A DNA stretch of 64,000 nt from Salinicola halophilus (GCF_003206155.1 NZ_PZJV01000001.1:1002258-1066257); one strand, 5' to 3'. Shown: positions 54,063-64,000, counted from the stretch's first letter. Notes: generated from the letters alone by a model not told the origin. Program-made: numbers and translations.

Positions 54063-54974
54063 TCACGGGCAGGGCGCGGACTGCAGATTGGCCTGGGTGA
54101 TGTTGCTGCCGGGCTCGACGCTCTGGGTGAGCCAGACGTTACCACCAATGACCGATCCCTTGCCGACGGTGATGCGTCCCAGGATGGTAGCGCCTGCGTA
54201 GATGACGACGTCGTCCTCGACGATGGGGTGGCGCGGCAGCCCCTTTTCCAGATGGCCCTTATCGTCCGCGGGGAAGCGCTTGGCGCCCAGCGTGACCATC
54301 TGGTAGAGCCGCACGCGATCGCCGATGATCGCCGTCTCCCCGATCACCACGCCGGTACCGTGATCGATGAAGAACCCCTCGCCGATCTGCGCGCCGGGGT
54401 GGATATCGATCCCGGTGTCGGAGTGCGCCATCTCGGTGATGATGCGCGCCACCAGCCCCGCGCCGGCGCGGTAGAAGTAGTGCGCGATGCGGTGATGAAT
54501 CACCGCGTGGACGCCGGGATAGCAGAGCAGCACCTCGTCGACGCTGCGCGCCGCGGGGTCGCCGTAGAACGCCGCCATCACGTCGCCGTCGAGCCGCTTG
54601 CGAAGCGCCGGCAGCGCGTCGGCGAAGCCCTGGATGATCTCGTTGGCGCGCTCGACCGGGTCGCTCTTGCTGTCGCCGTCGAGCCGCGCCATGTAGCGAA
54701 GTTCCAGCACCACTTCTTCCTGCAGCGCATTGAGCGCCCGGTCGAGGATGTGCCCGACGTAGAAGTCCTCACTCTCCTTGCGCAGATCCGACGGCCCCAG
54801 GCGCATCGGAAAGATGGCCCCGCACAGCGCATCGAGGGTGTCGCGCAGGCGATGGCGTGACGGAAGCTCCCGGCACCCCTTCTCTTTCTCGCGACCGTTC
54901 TGGGCGCGCCACTGCTCGCGGGTGGCTCGCAGCTGGGTGACGATCCCGTCGAGCTGCCAATTGACGTGTTGCAT
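54063..54974 (-). CDS. cysE: Serine O-acetyltransferase (EpsC-type CysE)
   Basis: 303 residues. Helical N-terminus then left-handed beta-helix hexapeptide repeats; catalytic His in MAHSDTGIDIHPGA and HGTGVVIGE. First step of cysteine synthesis. The C-terminus ends in Pro and lacks the terminal Ile that docks into CysK in enterics. AAGGA before the ATG. Confidence 0.94.
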   Translation of the reverse strand: MQHVNWQLDGIVTQLRATREQWRAQNGREKEKGCRELPSRHRLRDTLDALCGAIFPMRLGPSDLRKESEDFYVGHILDRALNALQEEVVLELRYMARLDGDSKSDPVERANEIIQGFADALPALRKRLDGDVMAAFYGDPAARSVDEVLLCYPGVHAVIHHRIAHYFYRAGAGLVARIITEMAHSDTGIDIHPGAQIGEGFFIDHGTGVVIGETAIIGDRVRLYQMVTLGAKRFPADDKGHLEKGLPRHPIVEDDVVIYAGATILGRITVGKGSVIGGNVWLTQSVEPGSNITQANLQSAPCP

Positions 54975-55091
54975 GGGTCATTCCTTTGTAGTCACGGCCG
55001 TGCGGTAGCGCTTCATCATAAGCCGGTGGCCGTCGGACGAGCAAAACGATGGCCCCGGGCGTTCGCGCCTCGACGACAGCGAACGGCGGCG

Positions 55092-56243
55092 CTAGAAATC
55101 GTAGCGGGCCCTCGCCAGCAACGCGTCGGGCTCGTCGTCCGAGGTGTTGGCGAATATTCGCTCGAGATCGAGACGGAAACCGTGATCGAACTGGGTGGTC
55201 ATACCCAGCACCTGGTGATTGCTCTGGGAGTCGGCGCTGCCCAGCCGCTTCAGGCGGTCGCCGGCGACGAACGGCTTGACGCTCTGGACCCAGCCCTTAT
55301 CCAGCGCAACCGTGTAGCGGGCGATGTACTCCACCCCGTAGGCGTCGCTTGCGAAGTAGTCATCGAGCCCGCCCGCCGGGTCCGGCACGAAATCCTCGTA
55401 GTAGCCGGCGCCCACGGCGAGATACCAGTCGCCGCCGGTCCAGGTCAGGGAGCTGCCGGTGAGCTGCTGACGAAAGGATTGCTGATCGCCGCTGCCCTTG
55501 ATCGCCGCCGAGGTATTGGCGTAGGCGCCGCCCAGCGTCAGATCCTCGGTCAGTTGCCATCGAAAGCCAATGGACGCGCCGGTGCGCCGACGATAGTCAT
55601 AGGGCGCGTCCAGATGCAGGTCATCGTCGGGAAACAGCCAGCCCACGAAAACCGTGAAGTCCTCGTTGCCGTTGGCGTAGCGGAGACTCTTGCGGGCGCG
55701 GTAGGAGCCGTCGTAGCTGCCATCGACACCGACGCCCGGCGCCTGGGCGAACTGGTTGTAATCCCAGACGTCCGTGCTGACCCCGACGGTGTCGTAGTAG
55801 ACGCTGTTCTGCTTGCCGGCGGTCAGCCGGCCATAACGGTCGCTCTCGAAGCCGAAGTAGACCTGCCGACGGGTCGTCGCACTGTCCGAGCCATCCCGGT
55901 CGTAGTGGTCATCCCAACCCATGACCTTGGCCGTATTCACGCCGAGTTCGCCATAGCTCAAGAGCGTCAGATCATCGCTGACGTGGTAATCGACGTGCAG
56001 GCGAAAGCGCGTGCCGCCGTCGTAGCCCCGATGCTTGTAGCTGCCGTCGTCCGTTCCCCCTATTTCGTTGAAATGCTGCGCCCGAATACTGCCCCCGACC
56101 TGAACCTCGACGCGATCCAGCGCCGTACGAGGCTGCTCGGCGGGCGATAGCAGCGTGACCTCCGCCTGAACGACACCCGCCTGCGCCAGCGCAAGCGTGC
56201 CCGTCGCGGCCAGCAGTGCGCGCCGCCCTTTCCCGATGTGCAT
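55092..56243 (-). CDS. Gram-negative porin
   Basis: 383 residues. Signal peptide (about 1-27, to VQA), 16-strand-type barrel with alternating aromatic strands and a C-terminal LARARYDF with terminal Phe. Resembles OmpC/PhoE-superfamily porins (YFGFESDRYGRLTAGKQ). It stands between cysE and cysN on the same strand. Selectivity unknown. Confidence 0.88.
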   Translation of the reverse strand: MHIGKGRRALLAATGTLALAQAGVVQAEVTLLSPAEQPRTALDRVEVQVGGSIRAQHFNEIGGTDDGSYKHRGYDGGTRFRLHVDYHVSDDLTLLSYGELGVNTAKVMGWDDHYDRDGSDSATTRRQVYFGFESDRYGRLTAGKQNSVYYDTVGVSTDVWDYNQFAQAPGVGVDGSYDGSYRARKSLRYANGNEDFTVFVGWLFPDDDLHLDAPYDYRRRTGASIGFRWQLTEDLTLGGAYANTSAAIKGSGDQQSFRQQLTGSSLTWTGGDWYLAVGAGYYEDFVPDPAGGLDDYFASDAYGVEYIARYTVALDKGWVQSVKPFVAGDRLKRLGSADSQSNHQVLGMTTQFDHGFRLDLERIFANTSDDEPDALLARARYDF

Positions 56244-56404
56244 GGTGTGATTCCGACTGCCGATGAAAAGTGATGCAGAAACCCAGACTTGCCTAGCCTG
56301 ACGACATGAAAAAGCGGGGAATTATAGTGACCTCGCGCTGGGTGTCGAAACCGGCGTGCACGACCGGACGGTACCGAGACGCCGGCGAGACGCGAGAACG
56401 CGAA

Positions 56405-56427
56405 ACGCCCGGCAAGGCGCCGGGCGT
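56405..56427 (-). terminator. Hairpin after cysN
   Basis: ACGCCCGGC / GCCGGGCGT, nine perfect pairs around AAGGC, 25 bases after the cysN stop. The following T run is only TTTC; likely the cysDN terminator. Confidence 0.65.
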
Positions 56428-56451
56428 GGATCGATCACGGCGTATGCAACG

Positions 56452-57891
56452 TTAGCGCTTGAACAGCTCGCGCACGTCCTTGGCCTCCCAGTGCGGAAAG
56501 TGCTTGCGCACCAGCGCGTTGAACTCGACCTCGAATGCCGCCCAATCGACCGTGGTCGCGCTGGAATCGCCGTCAGCGGTGCCGCGAACCAGTCCGGCGC
56601 CGACGGTGATGTTGGTCAGCCGGTCGATCACCACGAAACTGCCGGTGCCGGGGCTGGTGCGGTAGTCGTCAAGCGGCACGCTGGCGGTGAGCTCCACCCG
56701 GCAGCGGCCGATGCCGTTGAGCGGCAAGCGTTCGGCGTCCTGATGGGCGAGCGTGTTGACGTCGATCTGATAGTCGATCTCGGCGACCCGTCCGGGGACG
56801 TACTGAGTCCCGATCTTGAAGTCGTACAGCCGCCCCGGTTCGAGCGCGTTTTCGTCCATCCAGACGACGTCGGCGCGCAGGCCGCTGGCGAGTTCGACTT
56901 CGGCGTTGGCCGCCACCAGCCAGTCGCCGCGGGAGACATCGATCTCATCAGCCAGAGTCACGGTGATCGCCTGTCCCGGGTACGCCTCCTCCAGGTCACC
57001 GTCGAAGGTCACGATGCGCTCGATGCGCGACGATTTGCCGGACGGCAGCGCCTTGACCGCCTGGCCGGGGCGCAGGATGCCCGCTTCCAGCGTGCCGCAG
57101 TAGCCACGAAAGTCGAGATTGGGCCGGTTGACGTACTGCACCGGCAGGCGCAGGTCGGAGAGGTTGGCGTCGTGCTTGACGTCGACGCTCTCCAGCAGCG
57201 TGAGCAGCGCCGGGCCCGGCGCGTCGGCCTGGCGATACCACGGCATGTTGTCGCTCGGGTTGACGACGTTGTCGCCCTCCAGCGCCGACAGCGGTACGAA
57301 GCGGATGTCGCGGGCATCGAGCTTCTCGGCGAAGGCGCGGTACTCGGTGACGATCTCGTCGAAGCGCGCCTGGGAGTAGTCGACCAGATCCATCTTGTTG
57401 ACCGCGATCACCAGATGCTGGATACCCAGCAGATCGGCAATGAAGCTGTGCCGGCGGGTCTGCGTCTGCACGCCGTAGCGGGCATCGATCAGGATCACCG
57501 CCAGGCTCGCGGTGGAGGCACCGGTCGCCATATTGCGGGTGTACTGCTCGTGGCCCGGCGTATCGGCGATGATGAACTTGCGCTTGTCGGTGGAGAAGAA
57601 GCGATAGGCGACATCGATGGTGATGCCCTGCTCGCGCTCCGACTGCAGACCGTCGACCAGCAGCGCCAGGTCGACCTTGTCGCCCGTGGTGCCGCTGGTC
57701 TTGGAGTCCCGCGTGATGGCCGCGAGCTGATCTTCGTAGATCATCTTGGAGTCGTGGAGCAGTCGCCCGATCAGGGTCGACTTGCCGTCGTCGACGCTGC
57801 CGCAAGTGATGAAGCGCAGCAGGTCCTTGTTCTCGTGCTCCTTGAGATACTGCTCGATGTCGTCGGCGATGAGCGTTGACTGGTGTGACAT
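56452..57891 (-). CDS. cysN: Sulfate adenylyltransferase subunit 1 (GTPase)
   Basis: 479 residues. EF-Tu-like GTPase: GSVDDGKS (31-38), [16 protein letters not shown]; no fused CysC kinase domain. Drives APS formation by CysD. Its ATG directly follows the cysD stop with no gap (TAAATG). Confidence 0.97.
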   Translation of the reverse strand: MSHQSTLIADDIEQYLKEHENKDLLRFITCGSVDDGKSTLIGRLLHDSKMIYEDQLAAITRDSKTSGTTGDKVDLALLVDGLQSEREQGITIDVAYRFFSTDKRKFIIADTPGHEQYTRNMATGASTASLAVILIDARYGVQTQTRRHSFIADLLGIQHLVIAVNKMDLVDYSQARFDEIVTEYRAFAEKLDARDIRFVPLSALEGDNVVNPSDNMPWYRQADAPGPALLTLLESVDVKHDANLSDLRLPVQYVNRPNLDFRGYCGTLEAGILRPGQAVKALPSGKSSRIERIVTFDGDLEEAYPGQAITVTLADEIDVSRGDWLVAANAEVELASGLRADVVWMDENALEPGRLYDFKIGTQYVPGRVAEIDYQIDVNTLAHQDAERLPLNGIGRCRVELTASVPLDDYRTSPGTGSFVVIDRLTNITVGAGLVRGTADGDSSATTVDWAAFEVEFNALVRKHFPHWEAKDVRELFKR

Positions 57892-58815
57892 TTAGAAATA
57901 CCCCTCGCGTTTTTTCTTCTCCATCGAGCCCGCCTGGTCGCGGTCGATGGCCCGACCCGAGCGCTCGCTGGTACGGGTCAACAGCATCTCCTGGATGATC
58001 TCCGGCAGGGTCGCGGCACGCGACTCCACCGCGCCGGTGAGCGGATAGCAGCCGAGCGTACGAAAGCGCACCCACTTCTCTTCGGGAATCTCGCCCGGCT
58101 CCAGCGGCAGCCGCTCGTCGTCGACCATCACCTGCATGCCATCGCGCTCGACCACCGGGCGCGGGGCGGCGAAGTAGAGCGGCACGATGGGAATCGACTC
58201 GAGGTAGATGTACTGCCAGATATCCAGCTCGGTCCAGTTGGAGAGCGGGAAGACGCGGATCGACTCGCCCTGGTTCACCCGGCCGTTGTAGAGATTCCAC
58301 AGTTCGGGCCGTTGGCTCTTGGGGTCCCAGCGGTGGTGCTTGTCGCGGAACGAGTAGACGCGCTCCTTGGCGCGGGAGGCTTCCTCGTCGCGACGTGCCC
58401 CACCGAAAGCGGCGTCGAAGCCGTGCTTGTCCAGCGCCTGTTTGAGCGACTGGGTCTTCATGACGTCGGTGTACTTGGCACTGCCGTGGTCGAAGGGGTT
58501 GATGCCGGCAGCGCGGCCCTCTTCGTTGACATGTTCGATCAGCTCCATGCCCGTGGCCTCCGCCATCCGGTCGCGGAACTCGATCATCTCCTTGAACTTC
58601 CACGTCGTATTGACGTGCATGAGCGGGAACGGCGGCGTGCCGGGATAGAACGCCTTGCGCGCCAGATGCAGCATCACCGAGGAGTCCTTGCCGATCGAGT
58701 AGAGCATGACCGGGTTGCGAAACTCGGCGGCGACTTCGCGAATGATATGGATGGACTCCGCCTCGAGCTGCTTGAGGTGAGTCTGACGCTGACTGCTGAC
58801 CAGGGGATCTGCCAT
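57892..58815 (-). CDS. cysD: Sulfate adenylyltransferase subunit 2
   Basis: 307 residues, PP-loop ATP pyrophosphatase: SIGKDSSV (40-47). Makes APS from ATP and sulfate with CysN. ATG at 58815; the short upstream in-frame extension is leader. First gene of the unit. Confidence 0.97.
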   Translation of the reverse strand: MADPLVSSQRQTHLKQLEAESIHIIREVAAEFRNPVMLYSIGKDSSVMLHLARKAFYPGTPPFPLMHVNTTWKFKEMIEFRDRMAEATGMELIEHVNEEGRAAGINPFDHGSAKYTDVMKTQSLKQALDKHGFDAAFGGARRDEEASRAKERVYSFRDKHHRWDPKSQRPELWNLYNGRVNQGESIRVFPLSNWTELDIWQYIYLESIPIVPLYFAAPRPVVERDGMQVMVDDERLPLEPGEIPEEKWVRFRTLGCYPLTGAVESRAATLPEIIQEMLLTRTSERSGRAIDRDQAGSMEKKKREGYF

Positions 58816-59119
58816 GAGAACTCTCGCTATCGCACCGCGCGGTGGACTCGGTGGGACGCCACTGTCGCGCTGAAAAGGCAAACCCTAACGACTGGCCTTT
58901 AATAACGTCAAAGAATCGAAAACGATCTTTAAAGACCGAAAAGAAATATAAGGAATGGGAGAGGACATCACGATGGAGGCTGGGCCGGCGCGGGCCTTGC
59001 TGTTTGACGACGGCGGCAGGCGTGACGCCGACGAGCTATCGCGCACGCGACGACATTCGAATGCCGCGTACGCGATGGCCGGGTGCGATGCCAGCAAAGG
59101 CCGCTGTCGGCGGGACGCG
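58816..59119. other. 304-base leader/spacer between cysD and cpdA
   Basis: An AT-rich block at 58895-58955 stands out and is probably the cysD promoter; on the minus strand TTGACG (complement of 58905-58910) could be a -35. A CysB site would be expected but I cannot define one. A 91-codon plus-strand frame at 58955 is antisense to cpdA and lacks support. Confidence 0.45.
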
Positions 59120-59842
59120 TTACAGGTCGACGCGTTCGACCCAGGTCTGCAGCGCGTCCTGGCTGAGATCCACCACGCGCAAGCCGGGGCGAGCGGCCTC
59201 GTCCACGGCGAACTCGTGGCTGCGCGGTAGAAACTGATCCGACGTCGCGGGGCAGCCATAGACCTCGACCGGCCCCTCTCGCGCCGCGAACGCCTGATGA
59301 ATGTGGCCGCATAGCATCGCCTTCACCTGCGGATACGGCGTCAACGTCTGCCATAGCGCATCGCGATCCTCGAGGCCGATCGCATCCATCCATACCGAAC
59401 CGATCGCGACCGGCGGATGATGCAGCCCGATCAGCGTGGGCCGGGCGTCGCTTTCGAGCTGCTCGGCGAGTCGCTGCAGCTGCTCGACGCCGACGGAGCC
59501 GCCGGGCTGGCCGCTGACGCGAGTATTCAACAGCAGCAGGCGCCAATGACCGAGATCGACTGCCTCGTGCAAGGGGTGGGACGCCGTCATCAGTTCCGGC
59601 TGGTCGTGATTGCCGGGAATCCAGAACCAGGGGCAGCCCAGATCGGCGAAGGCGTCGCAGGCGTGACGATAGGCGACGGGGGTTTCGTCCTGCGCCACGT
59701 CGCCGGTCATCAGCACGACGTCCGGGCGCAGTGCCCTGGCGCGGGCCAGCACGGCATGCAGCTGGCGTAGCGGCTCGCCCTTGCGCGAGCGCCCGAACGG
59801 GTCCGCGAGCAGGTGCGTGTCGCTGATCTGAACCAGACGCAT
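59120..59842 (-). CDS. cpdA: 3',5'-cyclic-AMP phosphodiesterase CpdA
   Basis: 240 residues. Calcineurin-like metallophosphatase: ISDTHL, TGDVAQD, PGNHDQ, LHHPP, CGHIHQ. The ATG shares one base with the stop of the DUF1249 gene (TGATG). Context with DUF1249 and nudF matches the E. coli cpdA locus. Confidence 0.94.
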   Translation of the reverse strand: MRLVQISDTHLLADPFGRSRKGEPLRQLHAVLARARALRPDVVLMTGDVAQDETPVAYRHACDAFADLGCPWFWIPGNHDQPELMTASHPLHEAVDLGHWRLLLLNTRVSGQPGGSVGVEQLQRLAEQLESDARPTLIGLHHPPVAIGSVWMDAIGLEDRDALWQTLTPYPQVKAMLCGHIHQAFAAREGPVEVYGCPATSDQFLPRSHEFAVDEAARPGLRVVDLSQDALQTWVERVDL

Positions 59843-60288
59843 CAGCGAATGGCCGGCAGATCGGCGGCATGACCATGCGCCAGGCCGTGCTGCAGCCACT
59901 CACCCAGAAAGCGATTCAGCTGCAGCTTCTCGTCCGGCTGGTGCATCCGCGGGTTGGGGTAACGGTAGCGCCCCTGGAAGTGGCGCTGACGCTGAAATCC
60001 CGTAACTTCGGCCATGTTCGCATCGTGATAGAGATGGACGGTCATTCTCGGCGAATCGATGATGCCGTCGAGCACGCCGGTCTGCGACACCCGAGCGATG
60101 GTCGTGTAGGGCGCCTGCTCCAGCACTTCGATCCAGAGCGTGCCGAAGCGCGCGTGCTCGCCGGCCAGAGGAACTTCTCGCGTTTCGCCCGCGTCCATGT
60201 CCATGACCCAGCGGCGCAGGCGCAGGTAGTTGCTACTGCACTCGGTCTGCAGCGTCTTGAGATCGGTGACGTAGGCGGTCTTGCGCAT
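59842..60288 (-). CDS. DUF1249 (YqiB-like) protein
   Basis: 148 residues, small soluble protein of the DUF1249 family (NYLRLRRWVMDM, PRMTVHLYHDANMAEV, YPNPRMHQPDEKLQLNRFL). Function unknown; regularly between nudF and cpdA. Overlaps cpdA by one base. Confidence 0.92.
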   Translation of the reverse strand: MRKTAYVTDLKTLQTECSSNYLRLRRWVMDMDAGETREVPLAGEHARFGTLWIEVLEQAPYTTIARVSQTGVLDGIIDSPRMTVHLYHDANMAEVTGFQRQRHFQGRYRYPNPRMHQPDEKLQLNRFLGEWLQHGLAHGHAADLPAIR

Positions 60289-60339
60289 AGTGCTCTCCGA
60301 CCCGCCGCCCGCGAGCGGCGGACCTCGTGATTGACGTGT

Positions 60340-60966
60340 CTAGACGCTCGCTCTCAAACCGGCTCGCTCGCGAGCGAGCCAGTGAAAGCCGATCAGCGCC
60401 ATCGCATTGTCCAGCTGCCCCGCCAGCATTCGATCCCACGCCTGGGAGAACGGCATCACGTGCACCTGGATGTCTTCGTGTTCGGTCTCGAGGCCGTGGA
60501 CGCCGCCGAGGCCGCGGCTGTCTGTCAGGCCGCAGAAGAGCGTTACCTGCTCGGTGCAGGCGCCCGGGCTCGGGTAGTAGCGGTGAAGTTCGATGAGCTC
60601 GGCGATTTCGCATCCGGCCTCCTCCATCGCCTCGCGACGCGCGACCTCGGCGGGGCTTTCGCCGGCTTCGACGAGTCCGGCGACCGGCTCGAGTTTCCAG
60701 GGAGATCGCGGATCGTCCAGCGCCCCGGCGCGAATCTGCTCGACCAGCACCACCGCATCGCGGGCTGGATCGTAGATTAGTACGCCGACGGCATCGCGGC
60801 GAACGTGGACCTCGCGGTCCATCGCCTCGCTCCAGCTACCGTCGAAGCGGCGATGCCGCAGACGCCGTTTCTCCAGCGAGAAGAAGCCGGAATAGATCTC
60901 CTGGGTTTCCAGGCGCTCGACGTCGGTAGCGTCGAAGCGAGCAACAGAGTCGATCGGGTTAGCCAT
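60340..60966 (-). CDS. nudF: ADP-ribose pyrophosphatase NudF
   Basis: 208 residues. Complete Nudix box GLVEAGESPAEVARREAMEEAG (97-118, cited in part: G97, E103, R111-E112, E115-E116). Hydrolyses ADP-ribose. 51 bases before the DUF1249 gene, probably one operon with cpdA. Confidence 0.95.
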   Translation of the reverse strand: MANPIDSVARFDATDVERLETQEIYSGFFSLEKRRLRHRRFDGSWSEAMDREVHVRRDAVGVLIYDPARDAVVLVEQIRAGALDDPRSPWKLEPVAGLVEAGESPAEVARREAMEEAGCEIAELIELHRYYPSPGACTEQVTLFCGLTDSRGLGGVHGLETEHEDIQVHVMPFSQAWDRMLAGQLDNAMALIGFHWLARERAGLRASV

Positions 60967-61082
60967 TGGAATTTCCCACGGTCGGTTTCCCCCTTATGTG
61001 AGGGCCAGGCGTGGAAAACCAATGATGCGCGCGAATCGAAAGGCTGACCTATCGCACTTTGTGATGGGTGGGCGGACTGCCG

Positions 61083-61721
61083 TTAGCGGCGAGCTTCCAG
61101 CCACTGTTCGGCGTCGCGGCGCAGCGACTCATCGGAAGGCCGGTGGTCCCGCGCGTCACCGTCGATCGCGCGCTCGGCATAGGCGATCGCCTGATCGTGC
61201 TCGCCCCGATCCTCGAGGTACTGCGCATAGTAGAAGTTGGTATCCACGCCGTCGGGGCGCGTCTGGACGGCGCGCTGGAATAGCTCGCCGGCGCGCTCCT
61301 CGTCGCCGAAAGCGATGGGCCAGCCGGGCACGTGCTGATAGAGCGCGCCGAGCGTCACCAGTGCCGAGCCGTCTTCGCCCTGAGGATCGAGCTCGATCGC
61401 TCGCTCCAGTGCCGCGCGTGCCTGCTTGGCGAGACCGAGGGCGCCCATGCCGCCTTTCGACCGCGCGTAAGAGGCGAGAATCACGCCCTGCGCGGTGAGC
61501 ACGTGAACGTCGTCCGGATGGGTGGCGGCCAGATCGTTGACTTCGCTGGCCAAGGCATCGAACGCCTTCTCCTGCGCGCTGCCCTGCATCTGATACTCCA
61601 CGTTGCCCCACCGCTGCATCAACGGGAACAGCGAAGGCGCCGTGTCTTGCGCCTGGGCCACGCTCGCTATCGCAAGCGTTGCCGCCAGGCCGCACGTACC
61701 CATCCAGTATCGCAGTCGCAT
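61083..61721 (-). CDS. Periplasmic TPR protein
   Basis: 212 residues. Signal peptide (MRLRYWMGT, hydrophobic core, AQA), then tetratricopeptide-like helices (ARAALERAIELDPQG, AGELFQRAVQTRPDG, DQAIAYAERAI). Probably a periplasmic protein-protein interaction module; partner unknown. The start at 61721 has GGAG nine bases upstream; ATGs at 61727 and 61736 are alternatives. Divergent from greB. Confidence 0.75.
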   Translation of the reverse strand: MRLRYWMGTCGLAATLAIASVAQAQDTAPSLFPLMQRWGNVEYQMQGSAQEKAFDALASEVNDLAATHPDDVHVLTAQGVILASYARSKGGMGALGLAKQARAALERAIELDPQGEDGSALVTLGALYQHVPGWPIAFGDEERAGELFQRAVQTRPDGVDTNFYYAQYLEDRGEHDQAIAYAERAIDGDARDHRPSDESLRRDAEQWLEARR

Positions 61722-61937
61722 TGCCATTCGCTCCATCGGGTCTAGCCGAACCGGGGCTCGGCGGAAATCGGGGTCGTGTCGGAAATCTAACGATCGTTTG
61801 AATCCGCGACCATGAGTTTTTGGTCGCATGAAGGCGCCCGCGGCCGTCGCCCCGCGCTCGATGGCACGCTCGATACGCTTTGGGTTAGGCTTCGCGAACC
61901 CACCCGATGTTAGAGACGTTCCATGCAAGGCCGCAAC

Positions 61938-62468
61938 ATGACGCGCTGGCGCGATCCCAAGAAGGACCCTCGCCAGGAGAAGAAGAGTCACCTGATCACG
62001 CCCCAGGGCTACGCACGCCTGGAGGGCATTCATGACCATCTGTCGCGGGTCAAACGCCCGGCGCTGTCGGTCAAGGTCGGCGAAGCGGCCGCCATGGGAG
62101 ACCGCAGCGAGAACGCGGATTACACCTACAACAAGAAAGAGCTCAATCGCGTCATCGCACGCATCCGCTATCTGCAAAAACGCCTGGACGAGCTTCAGGT
62201 CGTCGACCGGCTGCCCGCCGATACCGACAAGGTCTATTTCGGGGCCTACGTGACCCTGGAGGACGACGATGGCGAGGAGATGCAGATTCGCATCGTCGGG
62301 CACGACGAGACCGATACCCGCCGGCACTGGATCAGCATCGATGCCCCGCTGGCCAAGGCGCTGCTGGGCAAGTCGCTCGACGACGACGCAAGCGTCGCCG
62401 CGCCCGGCGGCGAAACGCACTATGTCGTCACCGACATTGCCTACGTCGATCCGAAGACGCGCGAGTGA
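61938..62468 (+). CDS. greB: Transcription elongation factor GreB
   Basis: 176 residues. Coiled-coil with the acidic tip GDRSENADYTYNKKELNR and a C-terminal FKBP-like domain. Stimulates RNA cleavage by backtracked polymerase. The ATG at 61938 has AAGG upstream and matches the MTRWRDP opening of related GreB; an ATG at 61923 is possible. Confidence 0.93.
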   Translation: MTRWRDPKKDPRQEKKSHLITPQGYARLEGIHDHLSRVKRPALSVKVGEAAAMGDRSENADYTYNKKELNRVIARIRYLQKRLDELQVVDRLPADTDKVYFGAYVTLEDDDGEEMQIRIVGHDETDTRRHWISIDAPLAKALLGKSLDDDASVAAPGGETHYVVTDIAYVDPKTRE

Positions 62469-62609
62469 CGCCTCGGCCCGGCTTCGCGTCGCCGCTTCAA
62501 TTTAAAACCTAAGTTTCATTCAGAATGGCGGCAACCGGACGATAAGACCCAATACGTCCTACGCCGCCCGACCCATCCACATCGGGACGGCACCCATTCG
62601 AGAATTCCC

Positions 62610-63854
62610 ATGCCGGATGCCGCCGCCTCTAGCCCGTCCCCGATCCTCTTCGCCCGCCAGCCGATATTCGACGCGGCGCGGGAGATCGTCGCCTTCGAAC
62701 TGCTGTTTCGGCCCACCAATGGCGGCCCCATGCCATCGCCCTTTGACGGCGACCGTGCCACCAGTACCGTGCTTCTCAACGCCTTCACCCAGAGCGATCT
62801 CGAAAGCGTCAGCCACGGCCGGCCCCTCTACGTGAACTTCACCGGCGAGACACTCACCCACGAGCTGCCTTTCGCCCCCTCGCAGCTGGTGATCGAAATC
62901 CTCGAGGACACGCCGACGGACGACTCCGTTCGCGAGCGGCTACGAGCACTGAAGGCCGAGGGCTTCACGCTGGCGCTCGACGACTACACTCTGCCGGGCG
63001 GCGATCATCCATTTCTCGGGCTGGTGGACATCGTCAAACTGGAGTACCCGCACTACGACGACGAGACCTTCACACAGGTGGTGCGCCGTCTGCGTCGCGA
63101 CTACCCGCATCTGACGATTCTCGCCGAGAAGCTCGAGAGCGAGCACGACCTGTTGCGCTGCCAGCAGGCGGGCTGCGATCTGTTTCAGGGCTACTGGCTC
63201 GCCCGACCGCAGCTGGTCCACGGCAGGCCGATGACCAGCGACCGACTGGCGATCCTGCAGCTGATCGCCACCCTCAACCAGCCCGATGTCGGCGTCTCCG
63301 ACGTCACCGCGGCGATCGCTCGTGACCCGAGCCTCGGCGTTCGCATCATGCGCCTGGTCAACACAGCCCAATACCAGCGCCGGGCCCGCATCACGTCACT
63401 GCATCACGCCGTGACGATGATCGGCATGCAGCGAATTCGCAGTCTCGCCACGCTTCTCGCGCTCGCCGACATGAAGGACAAACCGGATTCCCTCCAGCAG
63501 CTCGCGCTGGCTCGAGCGTGCCTGTGCAAGGCGCTGGCCGGCCACGACAGCGCGCTCGCGGAGAAGGCCTTCATCGCCGGGCTCTTCTCCTACCTCGAGG
63601 CGTTCTTCGATCAGCCCATGAAAGCGTTGATCGACTCGCTGCCGCTGCACGATGCCATTGCCCAGGCGTTGCTGACCGGAGAGGGCCCGGTCGGGGCACT
63701 GCTCGACACGGCGATCCAACTGGAAAACGGCACCTGGAGCGAGATCGCCTGGGACCGGCTCGCCGGCCTCGGTATCGATGCGCTCGACGTCGGCGCGGCC
63801 AACCAGCGCGCCCTGCGCGAGCTGAACGACCTGGAGGCTAACGCCGGCCTTTAG
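62610..63854 (+). CDS. EAL-HDOD signalling protein (YuxH-like), degenerate EAL
   Basis: 414 residues. N-terminal EAL-like domain in which EAL reads ELL and the DDFG motif reads DDYT, with QGYWLARP at its end; then an HDOD domain ([29 protein letters not shown] in part). The missing catalytic residues indicate a binding, not hydrolysing, role. Such proteins often act in motility or c-di-GMP pathways. Confidence 0.88.
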   Translation: MPDAAASSPSPILFARQPIFDAAREIVAFELLFRPTNGGPMPSPFDGDRATSTVLLNAFTQSDLESVSHGRPLYVNFTGETLTHELPFAPSQLVIEILEDTPTDDSVRERLRALKAEGFTLALDDYTLPGGDHPFLGLVDIVKLEYPHYDDETFTQVVRRLRRDYPHLTILAEKLESEHDLLRCQQAGCDLFQGYWLARPQLVHGRPMTSDRLAILQLIATLNQPDVGVSDVTAAIARDPSLGVRIMRLVNTAQYQRRARITSLHHAVTMIGMQRIRSLATLLALADMKDKPDSLQQLALARACLCKALAGHDSALAEKAFIAGLFSYLEAFFDQPMKALIDSLPLHDAIAQALLTGEGPVGALLDTAIQLENGTWSEIAWDRLAGLGIDALDVGAANQRALRELNDLEANAGL

Positions 63855-64000
63855 TCGCCCGGTAGACGCGAAAGCGACGGTCGTCCGCCAGCGTCTCGAA
63901 CTCGCCGAAGGCCGAACTCAGCCAGTCCGGATAGGGAAGAAAGGCGTTGGCGACCAGCGTCAGCGTGCCGCCGGGCAGCAGATGGTCCGGCGCCTCGAGA
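63838..64000 (-). CDS. rsmC: 3' end of RsmC-like 16S rRNA methyltransferase (partial)
   Basis: The last 53 codons of a minus-strand gene that continues beyond the window; stop at 63838. Reads [21 protein letters not shown] then FRVYRATKG (in part), the usual C-terminal pattern of RsmC/RlmG m2G methyltransferases. The stop lies 17 bases inside the 3' end of the EAL-HDOD gene. Confidence 0.75.
   Translation of the reverse strand, partial: LEAPDHLLPGGTLTLVANAFLPYPDWLSSAFGEFETLADDRRFRVYRATKGRR

Noticed and set aside
56996-58603. 535-codon minus-strand frame over cysN/cysD
   Set aside because: Out-of-frame shadow of cysD and cysN, no domain pattern.
58955-59230. 91-codon plus-strand frame between cysD and cpdA
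   Set aside because: Lies partly antisense to cpdA, no proper SD spacing, no recognisable pattern.

Overview
The window is chromosomal DNA from a high-GC gammaproteobacterium. Gene content and order point to the Halomonadaceae (Halomonas, Chromohalobacter or Salinicola type): suf operon, hfq-hflXKC-hisZ-purA, the queG/orn/rsgA/psd/epmA/efp block, parE-parC, and cmoAB/cysE/cysDN. This placement is inferred from protein character and synteny; no 16S gene is present. The window is almost fully coding, about 58 genes, most recognisable. I see no tRNA, rRNA, CRISPR array, insertion sequence or prophage.

Layout. 0.1-7.1 kb: sanA-like gene, then the suf iron-sulfur operon on the minus strand (Rrf2 regulator, sufB, C, D, S, sufT) behind a palindrome that matches the IscR type-1 core. 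7.3-20.8 kb: a long minus-strand run nnr-tsaE-amiB-mutL-miaA-hfq-hflX-hflK-hflC-hisZ-purA (metabolite repair, tRNA modification, cell-wall hydrolysis, mismatch repair, RNA chaperone, FtsH modulators). 21-31.7 kb: queG, orn, rsgA, NCS2 purine permease, rhodanese, psd, arfB, epmA, an SDR, efp and epmB. epmA, efp and epmB form an EF-P/beta-lysylation set, with an SDR translationally coupled to epmA.

31.7-43.4 kb is more accessory: a QseBC/PmrAB-like two-component system divergent from a solitary ArnC/DPM1-like glycosyltransferase, a DUF3465 protein, a protealysin-like M4 protease with its emfourin inhibitor, a Fur-box-preceded siderophore receptor with a PfeE/IroE-like esterase and a divergent AraC regulator, and a PilZ-HD-GYP protein with missing metal ligands. 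43.5-64 kb: serB, parC, parE, yqiA, pgi, cmoA-cmoB, cysE, a porin, cysN-cysD, cpdA, a DUF1249 gene, nudF, a TPR protein, greB, an EAL-HDOD protein and the 3' end of an rsmC-like gene.

Themes: the left half holds a large part of the E. coli 94-minute region. yqiA and the cpdA-DUF1249-nudF group, adjacent in E. coli, are about 9 kb apart here. The most noteworthy observations are the SDR inside the EF-P modification locus, a five-copy in-frame 15-bp tandem repeat in the N-terminus of epmB, the protease-inhibitor pair, the degenerate HD-GYP fused to an intact PilZ, and several intergenic repeat or hairpin structures.
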